Of a stretch of 64,000 nt of DNA, positions 49,919 to 58,771 are shown piece after piece (within the stretch, counting starts at the first letter, position 1; each line of letters opens with the position of its first letter). The stretch is from NCBI GenBank assembly GCA_020634165.1, contig JACKCF010000002.1:62001-126000 (forward strand). The letters run 5' to 3'. The notes below the pieces were generated by a model. That model had not been told where the DNA came from. It did not search any database and saw only the letters and a program-made list of their open reading frames with translations. The stretch comes from Anaerolineaceae bacterium (GTDB lineage: Bacteria > Chloroflexota > Anaerolineae > Aggregatilineales > Phototrophicaceae). A program made the translations under genes and the position numbers.

Positions 49919-50066
49919 CACAAGCAGAGACTTTATCATACCGAATGTATGTCACTTGTGTTGTAGTAAATGGCTTTGAATTCAGCATTAATGAACTGTG
50001 GGCGCAACCTTACTCATATGGTATGCTTGTCCGTGTCAGATGCGGCATGACCTCTTAGTTGGGCAT

Positions 50067-51626
50067 ATGATCGGTAAAAAACTCAATCAGCGTTATGAGA
50101 TCGTAGCACACATTGGTGAAGGCGCGACGTCTGTTGTCTACCTGGGGCGGGATACACTCCTGGGGCGCGATGTCGCGATTAAAGTGCTGTTGCCTCATGT
50201 CAAGGAAGCAACACGGACCCGCTTCTTTCAGGAAGCCAACTCCGCAGCGCAGCTCAACCATCCCAATATCATGGCATTGTATGATCGCGGCAAGGATTTT
50301 GATCGCGATTATCTGGTCGTGGAGTACATCGATGGCGACTCACTGGCAGCCTACGTGCCTTCGGTACCGGAGTTGGTCGTCGCTCTCGGCGCCCAGATCG
50401 CCCGCGCACTGCATTACGCCCACGAGCGCGAGATCATCCATCGCGACATCAAACCAGCTAACATCAAAGTGACGCCACACGGCCAGGTCAAAATCATGGA
50501 CCTGGGTCTGGCGCTGCCGCGCGAAGCCATCCGCGTAACGGCCCCGGGCATGGTGATCGGCACCCCGGCCTATATTTCACCGGAGCAGGCACAAGGTCAC
50601 GAACTCGACCAGCGCACCGACATTTATTCGCTGGGCATTGTGCTCTACGAGATGGTTACTGGGCAGTTGCCCTTCAATGCCGATGACATTACCGCGCTGT
50701 TACTGCAACACGTTCAGCAGCCCGCACCGCCGCCGCGCCTGATTAAGCCTAATATTCCGCCTGCCTTGGAACATGTCATTCTCAAGACGTTGGAAAAACG
50801 GCGTGACCGCCGCTTCCAGTCCGCTGATATGCTGGCGGAAGCCCTGGAATCCACCCTGCCAACAGGCTTCAGCAGCGCCGACGATGCCACAATCGCCAAC
50901 CCGCGCGATCTATCATCGACCTCTACGCGGCAAACAGGCCAGTTGGTGGATTCTCAGGTATCGCGGCGCCTGATTAAGGTGGTCATGGCCGATGACCATG
51001 TGCTGCTGCGTCGTGCCCTGGCCGGATATTTGGAATCCCAGGATGACTTCCTGGTGTTGGCAGAAGCCAGCGATGGCGAGCAGGCACTCCTGCATACGGT
51101 TGAACTGCAACCGGATATTCTGCTGCTGGACCTCAACATGCCCGGTAAATCTGGCCTGGATGTCCTGCCGGAAATCCGCGAAAAAGCCCCGGACGTCAAG
51201 GTGCTGGTCCTGACGGGCCGTGACGACGACATCTACATCATGCGCGCACTGCGTGCAGGTGCGCATGGCTACCTGCTCAAAAGCACTGACGAGAATAAGC
51301 TGCTGGATGCCATTCGCAAGATTCTCGATGATGAAATTGTGCTGGGGCGGGGTATCGCTGGCAAAATCGTCAGCGGCGTGCTGGGCGAATCAGCCACCCT
51401 TAGCGAGCGTGAAAGTGCTGTGCTCCTGCACATCGCTGCTGGCTTTGAAGATGAAGAAATTCGCGGTCGCCTCGGTATCAGCATGACCGAAATGATCGAG
51501 ATGATGGCGCAGATCATGAAGAAGCTCGATGTGCGTGATCGTCACACGGCAGCATTACGCGCCCTGCGCGATGGCCATATCACCCTGGATGACCTGCACG
51601 AACTGCGTCCACCGCAATCCAGTTAG
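50067..51626 (+). CDS. Ser/Thr protein kinase fused to a NarL-type response regulator
   Basis: 519 residues from the ATG at 50067 (the ATG at 50040 is possible). Residues 10-262 are a Hanks-type kinase: glycine loop IGEGATSVV, K39 in VAIK, catalytic HRDIKPAN (D127), DLG (145-147) instead of DFG, GTPAYISPEQ. A Ser/Thr-rich linker (262-300) leads to a receiver (D309, D310; phospho-acceptor D355 in LLDLNMPG; T383; K405) and a LuxR-type helix-turn-helix (about 445-505). No membrane segment, so the kinase is soluble. Such a fusion could join two phospho-signal types and transcription in one protein. Confidence 0.9.
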   Translation: MIGKKLNQRYEIVAHIGEGATSVVYLGRDTLLGRDVAIKVLLPHVKEATRTRFFQEANSAAQLNHPNIMALYDRGKDFDRDYLVVEYIDGDSLAAYVPSVPELVVALGAQIARALHYAHEREIIHRDIKPANIKVTPHGQVKIMDLGLALPREAIRVTAPGMVIGTPAYISPEQAQGHELDQRTDIYSLGIVLYEMVTGQLPFNADDITALLLQHVQQPAPPPRLIKPNIPPALEHVILKTLEKRRDRRFQSADMLAEALESTLPTGFSSADDATIANPRDLSSTSTRQTGQLVDSQVSRRLIKVVMADDHVLLRRALAGYLESQDDFLVLAEASDGEQALLHTVELQPDILLLDLNMPGKSGLDVLPEIREKAPDVKVLVLTGRDDDIYIMRALRAGAHGYLLKSTDENKLLDAIRKILDDEIVLGRGIAGKIVSGVLGESATLSERESAVLLHIAAGFEDEEIRGRLGISMTEMIEMMAQIMKKLDVRDRHTAALRALRDGHITLDDLHELRPPQSS

Positions 51627-51769
51627 CGGCCTTTACCACAACTTGACCCTGGAAAATCGCCATAGGCTCCTTAGAATAGGAGCGTTCTGTTCTCTCGTCA
51701 TACATTCTGGATGACTGCTGGGCAGCGGCTGGCCCGGTGCAAGACATTTAAAGAGGTATAAATAAACAC

Positions 51770-52396
51770 ATGGCATCGTATCACGGACCTAAGGCAAAGC
51801 AGCAGCGTCGCTTCGGCACACTGTTGGTCCCGCGCCCAAAATATTCTCGCATTCTGGATTCACGCGCCTACCCGCCTGGCGATCACGGTAAGGAAAAATC
51901 ATTCCGTGGTGGTCGTCGCTCCGACTTCGGCTTGCAGTTGGACGAAAAGCAAAAGCTTTCGTTCATCTACAATGTACGTGAAGGTCAGATGCGTAACTAC
52001 TACAAAAAAGCGGTGCAAATGCCCGGTGCAACTGGTATCAACCTGTTGAGCCTGCTGGAGCGCCGTCTGGATAATCTCGTCTACAAAGCTGGCCTCGGTG
52101 CGACCATCTGGGCCGCCCGCCAGTTGGTTGTTCATGGCCACGTAGAAGTCAATGGGGCGCGCCTGGACCTGCCTTCGTACCAGGTCAAGCCCAATGACGT
52201 CATCAGCCTGAGCGCCAAGATGAAGAAGAACGTCCACGTTGTGGAATGGGTCGAGCAGATTGCGGCTTACCCGCCCTATCTCTCGGTCGATAAGGACAAC
52301 GTCAGCGCGACCCTGCTGCGTAACCCCTCGGAAGGTGAAATTCAGGTTCCGGTGGATGTCCAGCTCGTGGTTGAATACTACAACCGCCTGACCTAA
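51770..52396 (+). CDS. rpsD: 30S ribosomal protein S4
   Basis: 208 residues. It lacks the N-terminal zinc cysteines of C+ S4 proteins. The S4 RNA-binding domain is clear (LLERRLDNLVYKAGLGATIWAARQLVVHGHVEVNG), followed by LPSYQVKPNDVISL. It binds 16S rRNA as an early assembly protein and may repress its own operon. Here it stands alone, not in the rpsM-K-D-rpoA operon. Terminator immediately after. Confidence 0.95.
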   Translation: MASYHGPKAKQQRRFGTLLVPRPKYSRILDSRAYPPGDHGKEKSFRGGRRSDFGLQLDEKQKLSFIYNVREGQMRNYYKKAVQMPGATGINLLSLLERRLDNLVYKAGLGATIWAARQLVVHGHVEVNGARLDLPSYQVKPNDVISLSAKMKKNVHVVEWVEQIAAYPPYLSVDKDNVSATLLRNPSEGEIQVPVDVQLVVEYYNRLT

Positions 52397-52422
52397 TCCA
52401 CACGAACGCCATTTCAGCCATG

Positions 52423-52447
52423 AACGCCCCTCATCGGGGCGTTTTTC
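52423..52447 (+). terminator. Intrinsic terminator of rpsD
   Basis: AACGCCCC (52423-52430) and GGGGCGTT (52436-52443) with a 5-base loop, then TTTTC. Confidence 0.9.
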
Positions 52448-52475
52448 ATTCTATGTAGCATAGATGTTAAATAAT

Positions 52476-52499
52476 AAACGCCCCTCTAAGGGACGTTTG
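52476..52499 (-). terminator. Terminator of ada, - strand
   Basis: AAACGCCCC and GGGACGTTT (52477-52498) form a stem with one mismatch; read on the - strand it is followed by TTATTATTT. It resembles the rpsD terminator 50 bases away. Confidence 0.65.
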
Positions 52500-52514
52500 T
52501 GTCTCTGTTTGTGA

Positions 52515-53591
52515 TTACTCCGGTTTGTGATCGCGCTCGGTCGTGAGCAGTTGCTTCTTGGCTTCTGGGCCGAAGGCATAACCGGTGATGCCGCCATCGC
52601 TGTGGACGACGCGGTGGCAGGGAATGATGATCGGCACGGGGTTCTTGTTGCAGGCATTCCCGACCGCCCGCGCCGCGCGTGGGTTGCCAATCGCCTCGGC
52701 GATCTCTTTGTAGGAGCGCGTTTCGCCATAGGGAATCCGCTGTAGCTCCGCCAACACCCGCTGCTGGAAGGCTGTTACGCGCAAATCGAGCGGCAGGTCG
52801 AGATGCGGCTGCCAGCCATTCAGATGCGCGATGATCTGCTGGGCGTAGTCACACAGGGCATCATCATCACGGGCGATAGCCGCCTTAGGAAACTCGTCGT
52901 GCAGCCGCTCGACAAGCTGCTCATCGTCGTGCAGCATATCCAGCTTGCAGATGCCCCGATCCGTCGCCGCGACCAGCATGTGGCCCAATGGCGATTCAAT
53001 GATCGTGTAGGCGATGGTCATGTCCTCGCCCTCATTGCGATACGTCCCAGGCGTCATGCCCAGATGCGCATCGGCGCGTTCATACATGCGGCTGCTGGCC
53101 CCGAAACCGACCTCGTACACGGCATCCGTCACCGTGCGACCATCGCGCAACTGCTGCTTGAGACAATCCATCCGCTTGGCTTCGGCATACTGGCGCGGCG
53201 TGATGCCCATGAACTGCTTGAAGGTCCGCTGCACGTAATACGGGCTGAGGTGGACCTGCTTCGCCAGCGCGTCCAGCGACAGATCGCCTTCGAGGTTGTC
53301 GCTGATATAGTCGCATATGGTCTGAATGCGGTCGGCCTGCTCATTCTGGGGGGCACTCCCGCGCGGATTGCAGCGTTTGCATGGACGGAACCCAGCGGTT
53401 TCCGCGGCGGCGGGAATAGCGAAAAAGGTGACATTCTCGCGTTTGGGCGTCCGTGCTGAGCACGAGGGGCGGCAGTAGATTCCAGTCGTTTTGACGGCCA
53501 CCACAAAATGCCCATCCAGCGCGGCATCATTATGGGCGACCGCGTCGTAGCAGGCGTCTTCGCTGATTTCGAGGGCTTGTTCTGGGAACAT
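52515..53591 (-). CDS. ada: Ada: bifunctional methyltransferase and transcription activator
   Basis: The start at 53591 (MFPEQALEIS) has GGAGG upstream; 358 residues. The N-domain has the zinc cysteines C40, C44, C71 and C74, of which C40 (TTGIYCRPS) corresponds to the methyl-phosphotriester acceptor. An AraC-type DNA-binding region follows (LSLDALAKQVHLSPYYVQRTFKQF). The C-domain is an O6-methylguanine methyltransferase with the active PCHRV (C325) and the arginine finger region GNPRAARAVG. It repairs alkylated DNA and, once methylated, activates its own regulon. Length matches E. coli Ada (354). Confidence 0.92.
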   Translation of the reverse strand: MFPEQALEISEDACYDAVAHNDAALDGHFVVAVKTTGIYCRPSCSARTPKRENVTFFAIPAAAETAGFRPCKRCNPRGSAPQNEQADRIQTICDYISDNLEGDLSLDALAKQVHLSPYYVQRTFKQFMGITPRQYAEAKRMDCLKQQLRDGRTVTDAVYEVGFGASSRMYERADAHLGMTPGTYRNEGEDMTIAYTIIESPLGHMLVAATDRGICKLDMLHDDEQLVERLHDEFPKAAIARDDDALCDYAQQIIAHLNGWQPHLDLPLDLRVTAFQQRVLAELQRIPYGETRSYKEIAEAIGNPRAARAVGNACNKNPVPIIIPCHRVVHSDGGITGYAFGPEAKKQLLTTERDHKPE

Positions 53592-53723
53592 ATATGCGTG
53601 CCTCCACATGCTTTTCAATGATAGTAGCATACACGTTCTACACGCAAGCTACCTCCCGTTTCTTGTGGTGGCATCGCATAAAATCAGCATTCACAGGATA
53701 AAAAATCTGCTTGTGATTTTAGC

Positions 53724-54065
53724 TTAGGTTGACTTTAAGAAATCTTCGCGCAGGGGATGAAATGTATCGACGAGACGAACATAAGGACTCAATGTCTGGA
53801 CGGTATGGTCAGTATTGGGCGGAACAACAATCATGTCGCCTTTTTCCAGGTCAAAAGGCTCATTCGCGATGAAAAAGCGTACCTTGCCTTCTGCGACGTA
53901 GGATATCTGCTCATGGGGATGTTGATGCGGCGCGTCTGGTTGCTCTGCCGGCCCATCTTCAAAAGTGAAGATGACCATCATCAGGTTATTGGAATGGCTT
54001 AAGTAGCGTGACCGCCCTTCAGCAATGATTTCTTTCTGCATCTTGTTTTCGTAAATAGGATTCAT
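53724..54065 (-). CDS. Small cupin-domain protein
   Basis: 113 residues: a single cupin barrel with PHQHPHEQISYVAEGKVRFFI (His-x-His and Glu metal ligands), then GDMIVVPPNTDHTVQ (third His). Substrate unknown. It starts behind AAAGGAAAACG. Stands alone between ada and a small hypothetical gene. Confidence 0.8.
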   Translation of the reverse strand: MNPIYENKMQKEIIAEGRSRYLSHSNNLMMVIFTFEDGPAEQPDAPHQHPHEQISYVAEGKVRFFIANEPFDLEKGDMIVVPPNTDHTVQTLSPYVRLVDTFHPLREDFLKST

Positions 54066-54115
54066 TTCGTTTTCCTTTATGTGTACAGGTCCTGTTATGA
54101 GGAAGGACCGAGGAA

Positions 54116-54490
54116 TTAATATGTTAGTGCGTTTTCGGATACCCAGGCTACAAGATCAGCCAGTGTGGCCTCTTCCAACCATTCAGTCGGTTGGCCTTTT
54201 ACGGCCAGGTCATGGCTTACATGGCGGTGGAGAATGCCAAATAGCGCTTGAGTGTCCTGCTTTGGTGGTTCAACGGGCTGAAGCTTGACTGGGCGATATT
54301 CAACGATGATGGCATCCGGTGTATAGCTATCCGCATCGACTATAGCGTCCAGCAAATAGCCATCTGCATCAAAAAAATAGTCGTATTCGCCGTTCAGCAC
54401 GTCGATAGCCTCGATATAGGCCTCAGCAGCCTCCTCTGTTGAGAAGACACTTAGATCGTTTGGCTCATAGGCGAAGATGGGCATTTTCAT
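54116..54490 (-). CDS. Hypothetical protein, coupled to a small membrane protein gene
   Basis: A 124-residue acidic soluble protein (many Asp, Glu, Tyr; no Cys). EEAAEAYIEAIDVLNGEYDYFFDADGYLLD in the first part suggests a helix followed by a beta hairpin. Its start overlaps the stop of the membrane protein gene upstream by 4 bases, which supports expression. No family recognised. Confidence 0.6.
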   Translation of the reverse strand: MKMPIFAYEPNDLSVFSTEEAAEAYIEAIDVLNGEYDYFFDADGYLLDAIVDADSYTPDAIIVEYRPVKLQPVEPPKQDTQALFGILHRHVSHDLAVKGQPTEWLEEATLADLVAWVSENALTY

Positions 54491-54819
54491 TCTGATCGCA
54501 TTTTGTCCATTCTATATGCCAGCCAGTTTCCAAGCAGCATATAGTAAACACCGAATAGGAATATGAGAGTGGCAGCAAGACAGAGGTAGGATTGATAGGG
54601 AAGATTGGCGATAACCAGTGCCACAAACATAAGGGCAAACCCGAGCATTTGCTTTTTAGCAATGGCCTTTGCTTCTTCCTGTGTTAAATTGTACCGTCCG
54701 ACTTTACGCCCAAGTATATTCCTCTTTGGAATGAGAAATTCCTGCTTGAGATACATATAGAAGCTGAAAAAGAAATTTACCAAAAGTCCAAGTGCAAAAA
54801 TCAGTCCGGGGCTTGGCAT
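54487..54819 (-). CDS. Small membrane protein
   Basis: The start at 54819 (MPSPGLIFAL) follows GGAGAG; 110 residues. Three membrane segments (about 5-22, 57-75 and 80-100) around a charged loop (KRNILGRKVGRYNLTQEEAKAIAKKQ). Coupled by a 4-base overlap to the following gene. No family recognised. Confidence 0.6.
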   Translation of the reverse strand: MPSPGLIFALGLLVNFFFSFYMYLKQEFLIPKRNILGRKVGRYNLTQEEAKAIAKKQMLGFALMFVALVIANLPYQSYLCLAATLIFLFGVYYMLLGNWLAYRMDKMRSE

Positions 54820-54894
54820 TTTCTCTCCACAAGAAAAATTTGTGTGCACATAGTTGTTTGTAGAGGCACACACCATCATGTATTCATACTATCA

Positions 54895-55380
54895 CTAAAT
54901 GAGATTATGCCGCCTGCGCCAGTTGCCAACCCGCACCGTGATCGCAAACAGCACGTAGCCCATGATCGTCCCGGACAGGTTGAGAATCACATCGTCCACA
55001 TCGGCCTCACCCAGTGTCGTCACCAGTTGGATCGCTTCCAGACCGACCGACACCAGCAGACCGATCATCGGGACCAGCAGCCAGCGCCAGCGCCGCCAAA
55101 TGATCGTTGGCAGCATCAGCCCCAGCGGAACGAAGGCCAGCACGTTGTAGATCAGCAAATTCACGGAGTTGAACTGGCGATACATCAGGCTGCGCCGAAT
55201 CGTCAGGAAGGGGGTGAAGTTGGCCGTCCGTGCCTGCCGCAGCACATCATCTAGCGACCAGTTGCGCAGGATGTCCAGCGTCATTTCATCCGGGTACTTA
55301 AATACAATCAGCCGGATCAGCAGCAGCACATAGGCAATCAAAACGAGGATGAAAAACAGTTTTAGCAGGCGTTGGGCCAT
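54895..55380 (-). CDS. VanZ-family membrane protein
   Basis: 161 residues with four membrane segments, matching the VanZ family: NLLIYNVLAFVPLGLMLP and VGLEAIQLVTTLGEADVDDVILNLSGTIMGY. VanZ proteins are common in Firmicutes and Chloroflexota; function outside teicoplanin resistance is unknown. Starts at ATG 55380 close to the region holding the 16-base repeat. Confidence 0.85.
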   Translation of the reverse strand: MAQRLLKLFFILVLIAYVLLLIRLIVFKYPDEMTLDILRNWSLDDVLRQARTANFTPFLTIRRSLMYRQFNSVNLLIYNVLAFVPLGLMLPTIIWRRWRWLLVPMIGLLVSVGLEAIQLVTTLGEADVDDVILNLSGTIMGYVLFAITVRVGNWRRRHNLI

Positions 55381-55500
55381 CAGGTTAGCATTAATGTGTG
55401 CAGGTGGGTGATTGTTGCAGAGTCATAGTCAAAAAAGCACCTGGGGTCCAAGAAAAACATCCTTCCACCTTATGGAGGAAGGACCGAGGATAGGGGTCGT

Positions 55501-55911
55501 TTACTCAGGCTTGGGCAGATCGCTCGGCCCAAAGCCGTACAGCAGCATATTGCGCAGGCTCTCGTCGATGGTGACGTTGCCCTCGAAGTCACAGCAGATC
55601 ACGCGCAGATCGGGCGCGAACTCGAACAGCATCTGGCGGCATACCCCACACGGAGAGCCGCCGTTTTTGGTCGCCACCGCAATCGCGGTGAATTCTCGCT
55701 GGCCTTCGCTGACGGCCTTTACCAGGGCGGTACGTTCGCCGCAGATGGTCGCCGGATAACTGGCATTTTCCACATTGCACCCTGTAAAAACAGTGCCGTC
55801 GGGGGCCAGCAGTGCCGCCCCTACATGATACTCGGAGTACGGAACGTAGGCGTTTTTCGAGGCATCAATCGCGCTCGCAATAAGGCCCTGAATATCCAGT
55901 TCGTCAGTCAT
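55501..55911 (-). CDS. cdd: Cytidine deaminase
   Basis: 136 residues, homotetrameric class. Zinc site: CNVENASYPATICGERTAL with Cys54-type ligand and catalytic Glu, then PCGVCRQML with the two other cysteines. It hydrolyses cytidine and deoxycytidine to uridines in pyrimidine salvage. The start overlaps the stop of the CNNM gene by 4 bases, so they are coupled. Confidence 0.92.
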   Translation of the reverse strand: MTDELDIQGLIASAIDASKNAYVPYSEYHVGAALLAPDGTVFTGCNVENASYPATICGERTALVKAVSEGQREFTAIAVATKNGGSPCGVCRQMLFEFAPDLRVICCDFEGNVTIDESLRNMLLYGFGPSDLPKPE

Positions 55912-57275
55912 GAAGCATCCGCCAGTGGGGTTGATGAATCATCACCGGAGCTATCATCCGGCACACTATTTTCTTCGGCCTCAGCATCAACTGGCACTTT
56001 GCGCTCCACCAGCACCTTACGAATACGGCGGCCATCAATCGAGATTACGGTCAGCGTTAGTTCGTCCGTGTCGATAACTTCGCCCTCGTCCGGCACGTGG
56101 CCCAGGCGCATATAAATATAGCCCCCAAGCGTATCCGTTTCTGGCGCTTCCAGGTCAACATCGAGCAGTTCGTTAAAGTCATCGAGGTCGATGCTGGCGT
56201 CGACGGTATACAGTCCGTTAGGGTCAATCGTGTACTCGTCTTCTTCGTTGACGTCGTACTCGTCCTGAATATCGCCGACAATTTCTTCAATCAGGTTTTC
56301 AATCGTGACGAGGCCGCTGGTGCCACCATATTCGTCTACCACAATCGCCATATGCACTTTGCGATTTTGCAGCTCGCGCAGGAGTTCGCTGGCCAGCTTG
56401 GTCTCAGGTACAAAGTGTGCCGGACGCACCAGATCACGCACCGTGCGACCATTTTCCAGACCGCCTACCCGCCACAGGTTCAGCAGGTCCTTGGCATACA
56501 GCAGGCCCACAATATTGTCGATGTTTTCTTCAAACACCGGCAACCGTGAAAAACCGGATTCGATGAACTCGTTCATGGCTTCTGCCAGCGGCATCTGCAC
56601 ATCGACCGCGATGATGTCGATGCGCGGCGTCATGACCTCGCGCACATTGGTCTGATCGAGTTGCAACACAGAAAAAATCATCTGGCGCTCGTTATCTTCG
56701 ATGGTGCCATCGGTGTTACCCTCCGTCACCAGCGAGAGAATTTCTTCTTCCGTGACGGTATTCACCAACTGGCTGCCGCCGAAAATACCCGCCACCAGTC
56801 GGCTGATAATCATCAGCAGCGAGGTAACCGGGGATAGGATCAGCACCATAGTACTGACCAACGGTGTCACCATCAACGCTATCGGTTCAGCGTAAGCGCT
56901 GCCGACGCCTTCCGGCACGCTGCGGCCCAGGATGATCGTCAATGCGCCGATGCCAACAATCGCCAGAATGCCTATCAGAATGCCACCCTGAGCAGGTGTT
57001 TCTGCGGCCAGTTGCGGCTGTAGAAACAGGTTGGCGGCAAATACTGCAATGACGAACGTCAACGCCACAGCCAGCACGCTGTAGGTCGCACCTATTTGCG
57101 AAAATTTCTTCAGGAGGTAAAGCGTGTTGCTGGCGCGTTTGTTGCCCTCATCCGCCTGATCGGTCAGGCTGGATTGGCGCACATTGGAGAGGGCCGCATA
57201 GCCCATCGTCAGCAACGCATACAGTAAAATGGACATCAGGATAGCGATTAACTGACCTGATTGACTGTCGTCCAC
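55908..57275 (-). CDS. CNNM/CorC-type hemolysin-family membrane protein
   Basis: I chose the GTG at 57275 (VDDSQSGQLIAIL) because AAAGGA lies just before it; longer starts add a non-conserved leader. 455 residues: an N-terminal four-helix CNNM (DUF21) membrane domain, two CBS domains (DVQMPLAEAMNEFIESGFSRLPVFE..., then VRPAHFVPETKLASELLRELQNRKVHMAIVVDEYGGTSGLVT), and a CorC/HlyC C-terminal domain (LGGYIYMRLGHVPDEGEV). Members transport Mg2+ or other divalent ions. Co-transcribed with cdd. Confidence 0.9.
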   Translation of the reverse strand: MDDSQSGQLIAILMSILLYALLTMGYAALSNVRQSSLTDQADEGNKRASNTLYLLKKFSQIGATYSVLAVALTFVIAVFAANLFLQPQLAAETPAQGGILIGILAIVGIGALTIILGRSVPEGVGSAYAEPIALMVTPLVSTMVLILSPVTSLLMIISRLVAGIFGGSQLVNTVTEEEILSLVTEGNTDGTIEDNERQMIFSVLQLDQTNVREVMTPRIDIIAVDVQMPLAEAMNEFIESGFSRLPVFEENIDNIVGLLYAKDLLNLWRVGGLENGRTVRDLVRPAHFVPETKLASELLRELQNRKVHMAIVVDEYGGTSGLVTIENLIEEIVGDIQDEYDVNEEDEYTIDPNGLYTVDASIDLDDFNELLDVDLEAPETDTLGGYIYMRLGHVPDEGEVIDTDELTLTVISIDGRRIRKVLVERKVPVDAEAEENSVPDDSSGDDSSTPLADAS

Positions 57276-57587
57276 AAATGTCCTTTCTAATATGCCCCTT
57301 GTCGGCGAACAGATCGCCAACAGCCATAAACGCAAAAGGCCGAGCAGGCATATCTGCACGGCTATCTCGGTGTGTCTATTTAGATCGGCTGTCGGGGCTT
57401 ATCGTCCACGAGTTTTAGAGAACTATTCATCGAATGATACGCTGGCAGTGTACCATAGGTAATCGAACCAAAGCAAGGCGAACAGCCGCCCCAAGTATCA
57501 GACTTTTGTAAGCATTTGTGCAATATACCGTGTAAAATGGCCCTCAATCGCCCCAAAGCGAGGCTGAAAAGCAGGGGAGCAAGCAAA
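57276..57587. other. 312-base divergent promoter region
   Basis: Between the CNNM gene and the TfoX-domain gene. No convincing gene or hairpin with T run; a TGTAAAAT-like -10 (about 57531-57538) may serve the TfoX gene. Confidence 0.35.
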
Positions 57588-57920
57588 ATGGCCAATAGCG
57601 ATATTGTCGAGGATATGGAAGTTGTGCTGCGGATTGCGCTTTCTCAGGTGGCGCCGGATGCTGCGCTGACCAGCAAGCGCATGTTCGGTGGCGCGGGATT
57701 CTTCGCTTATGGCAAGATTTTTGCCGCCTGGTTTGGCACGGACCGACTGGCCATCAAACTCAGTGAGGATGACCGCGAGGAACTGCTCGAAATCGACGAT
57801 ACCGGCCCATCCATGATGACCGCCTACATCGAAGTGCCAGAAGCCTGGATGACCGATCCTGATGCCCTCGCTCTCTGGGTGGAACGCAGCCTGGAATTTT
57901 CAGTCGGGCCAGCGAAATAG
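57588..57920 (+). CDS. TfoX N-terminal-domain protein
   Basis: The start at 57588 (MANSDIVED) follows GGGGAGC; 110 residues. The single TfoX-N domain is visible: SKRMFGGAGFFAYGKIFAAWF and RLAIKLSEDDREE. In gamma-proteobacteria TfoX regulates competence genes, but single-domain homologs in other phyla have unknown roles. Monocistronic. Confidence 0.8.
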   Translation: MANSDIVEDMEVVLRIALSQVAPDAALTSKRMFGGAGFFAYGKIFAAWFGTDRLAIKLSEDDREELLEIDDTGPSMMTAYIEVPEAWMTDPDALALWVERSLEFSVGPAK

Positions 57921-58014
57921 AACCACCTGTCAGGTTGTGATGAAGTTCAGCCAGATGGTGGCCAAATATGCTATAAATAGCATCATCAACGCACGTTGAC
58001 CTGGAGAGTATGCC

Positions 58015-58413
58015 ATGAGCGAAGTCGATACGAATGTCGCCAGTTTAGACGATGACAGCCCGCGCCCAGCATCCACTGGCCCGATGACCGACGATGAACT
58101 CTATGTTGTTGGCCTGGACATCCTCAAAAAAGGGCCGGATAAGCGCAAATTCCTGCGGACATACAGCCAGCGAACGGGCAAAAGCCAGATGCAACTGCGT
58201 GACATCGCCGACCGCATCTGGGAGGAAAACAAGGGCACCCGCCGCACCAACGCCATCATCGTCCTCGGATTCGGCGCGGTGATGTTTGTAGTGGGCATCT
58301 TTTTGGCATTCTCGCTGGAAGTCACGCCCATCATTTCCGGTCTGCCACTGTCCTTTGGCCTGTTTTTCGCTGGCCAAGGCGTTTTTGGCTTGTGGTACAT
58401 GCGCCGGGAGTAG
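58015..58413 (+). CDS. Hypothetical two-helix membrane protein
   Basis: 132 residues, GGAGAG nine bases before the ATG. An N-terminal cytoplasmic part (Asp-rich, then GPDKRKFLRTYSQRTGKSQMQLRDIADRIWEENKGTRR) is followed by two membrane segments (AIIVLGFGAVMFVVGIFLAF, ISGLPLSFGLFFAGQGVFGLWY). No known family. Confidence 0.6.
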   Translation: MSEVDTNVASLDDDSPRPASTGPMTDDELYVVGLDILKKGPDKRKFLRTYSQRTGKSQMQLRDIADRIWEENKGTRRTNAIIVLGFGAVMFVVGIFLAFSLEVTPIISGLPLSFGLFFAGQGVFGLWYMRRE

Positions 58414-58452
58414 CAATCCCTGTATCTCCACTACTTTTTCTAGCTTAGAAAA

Positions 58453-58528
58453 AGACGATAATCGTCTACTTGAAATACTGCACTCTGATAGAAATAGAGC
58501 TTCTGTTCTATAAGTCGCTGTCAGAGTG
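58453..58528. promoter_or_regulatory. Inverted-repeat leader of the restriction-modification operon
   Basis: AGACGAT-a-ATCGTCT (58453-58467) is a 15-base palindrome and a good operator candidate for the controller protein. Further on, CACTCTGA (58481-58488) pairs with TCAGAGTG (58521-58528), and ATAGAA with TTCTAT inside them. The right arm ends three bases before the ATG at 58532, so the hairpin could hide the ribosome site of the controller gene. Confidence 0.5.
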
Positions 58529-58531
58529 ATT

Positions 58532-58771
58532 ATGAACACCTCAAATATTGTCGGTCCAAGAATCCGTGAAGCACGCCTTCTAAAAAAACTAGACCAAGTT
58601 GAACTTGCTGCTGCACTAAAAGTACAGTTCAACATTGATCTAAACCAATCAGACATCTCAGAAATTGAGCGCCAATTTCGTGGTGTGAAAGATTATGAAC
58701 TCGATGCCATAGCTAGAGTACTTTCGGTTAGTCCTACCTGGCTGCTTCGAGGAGTCGAAGCAGATGGCTAA
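58532..58771 (+). CDS. XRE-family controller protein of restriction-modification
   Basis: The ATG at 58532 gives 79 residues. HTH_3-like domain: GPRIREARLLKKLDQVELAAAL and NQSDISEIERQFRGVKDYELDAIARVLSV. Typical C-proteins that time nuclease expression have this size and position. Overlaps the nuclease start by 8 bases. AT-rich like the next two genes. Confidence 0.7.
   Translation: MNTSNIVGPRIREARLLKKLDQVELAAALKVQFNIDLNQSDISEIERQFRGVKDYELDAIARVLSVSPTWLLRGVEADG

Noticed and set aside
58045..58656. 203-codon frame on the - strand over the two-helix protein and the controller
   Set aside because: Crosses two better supported + strand genes and has Ser/Arg-rich shadow composition.
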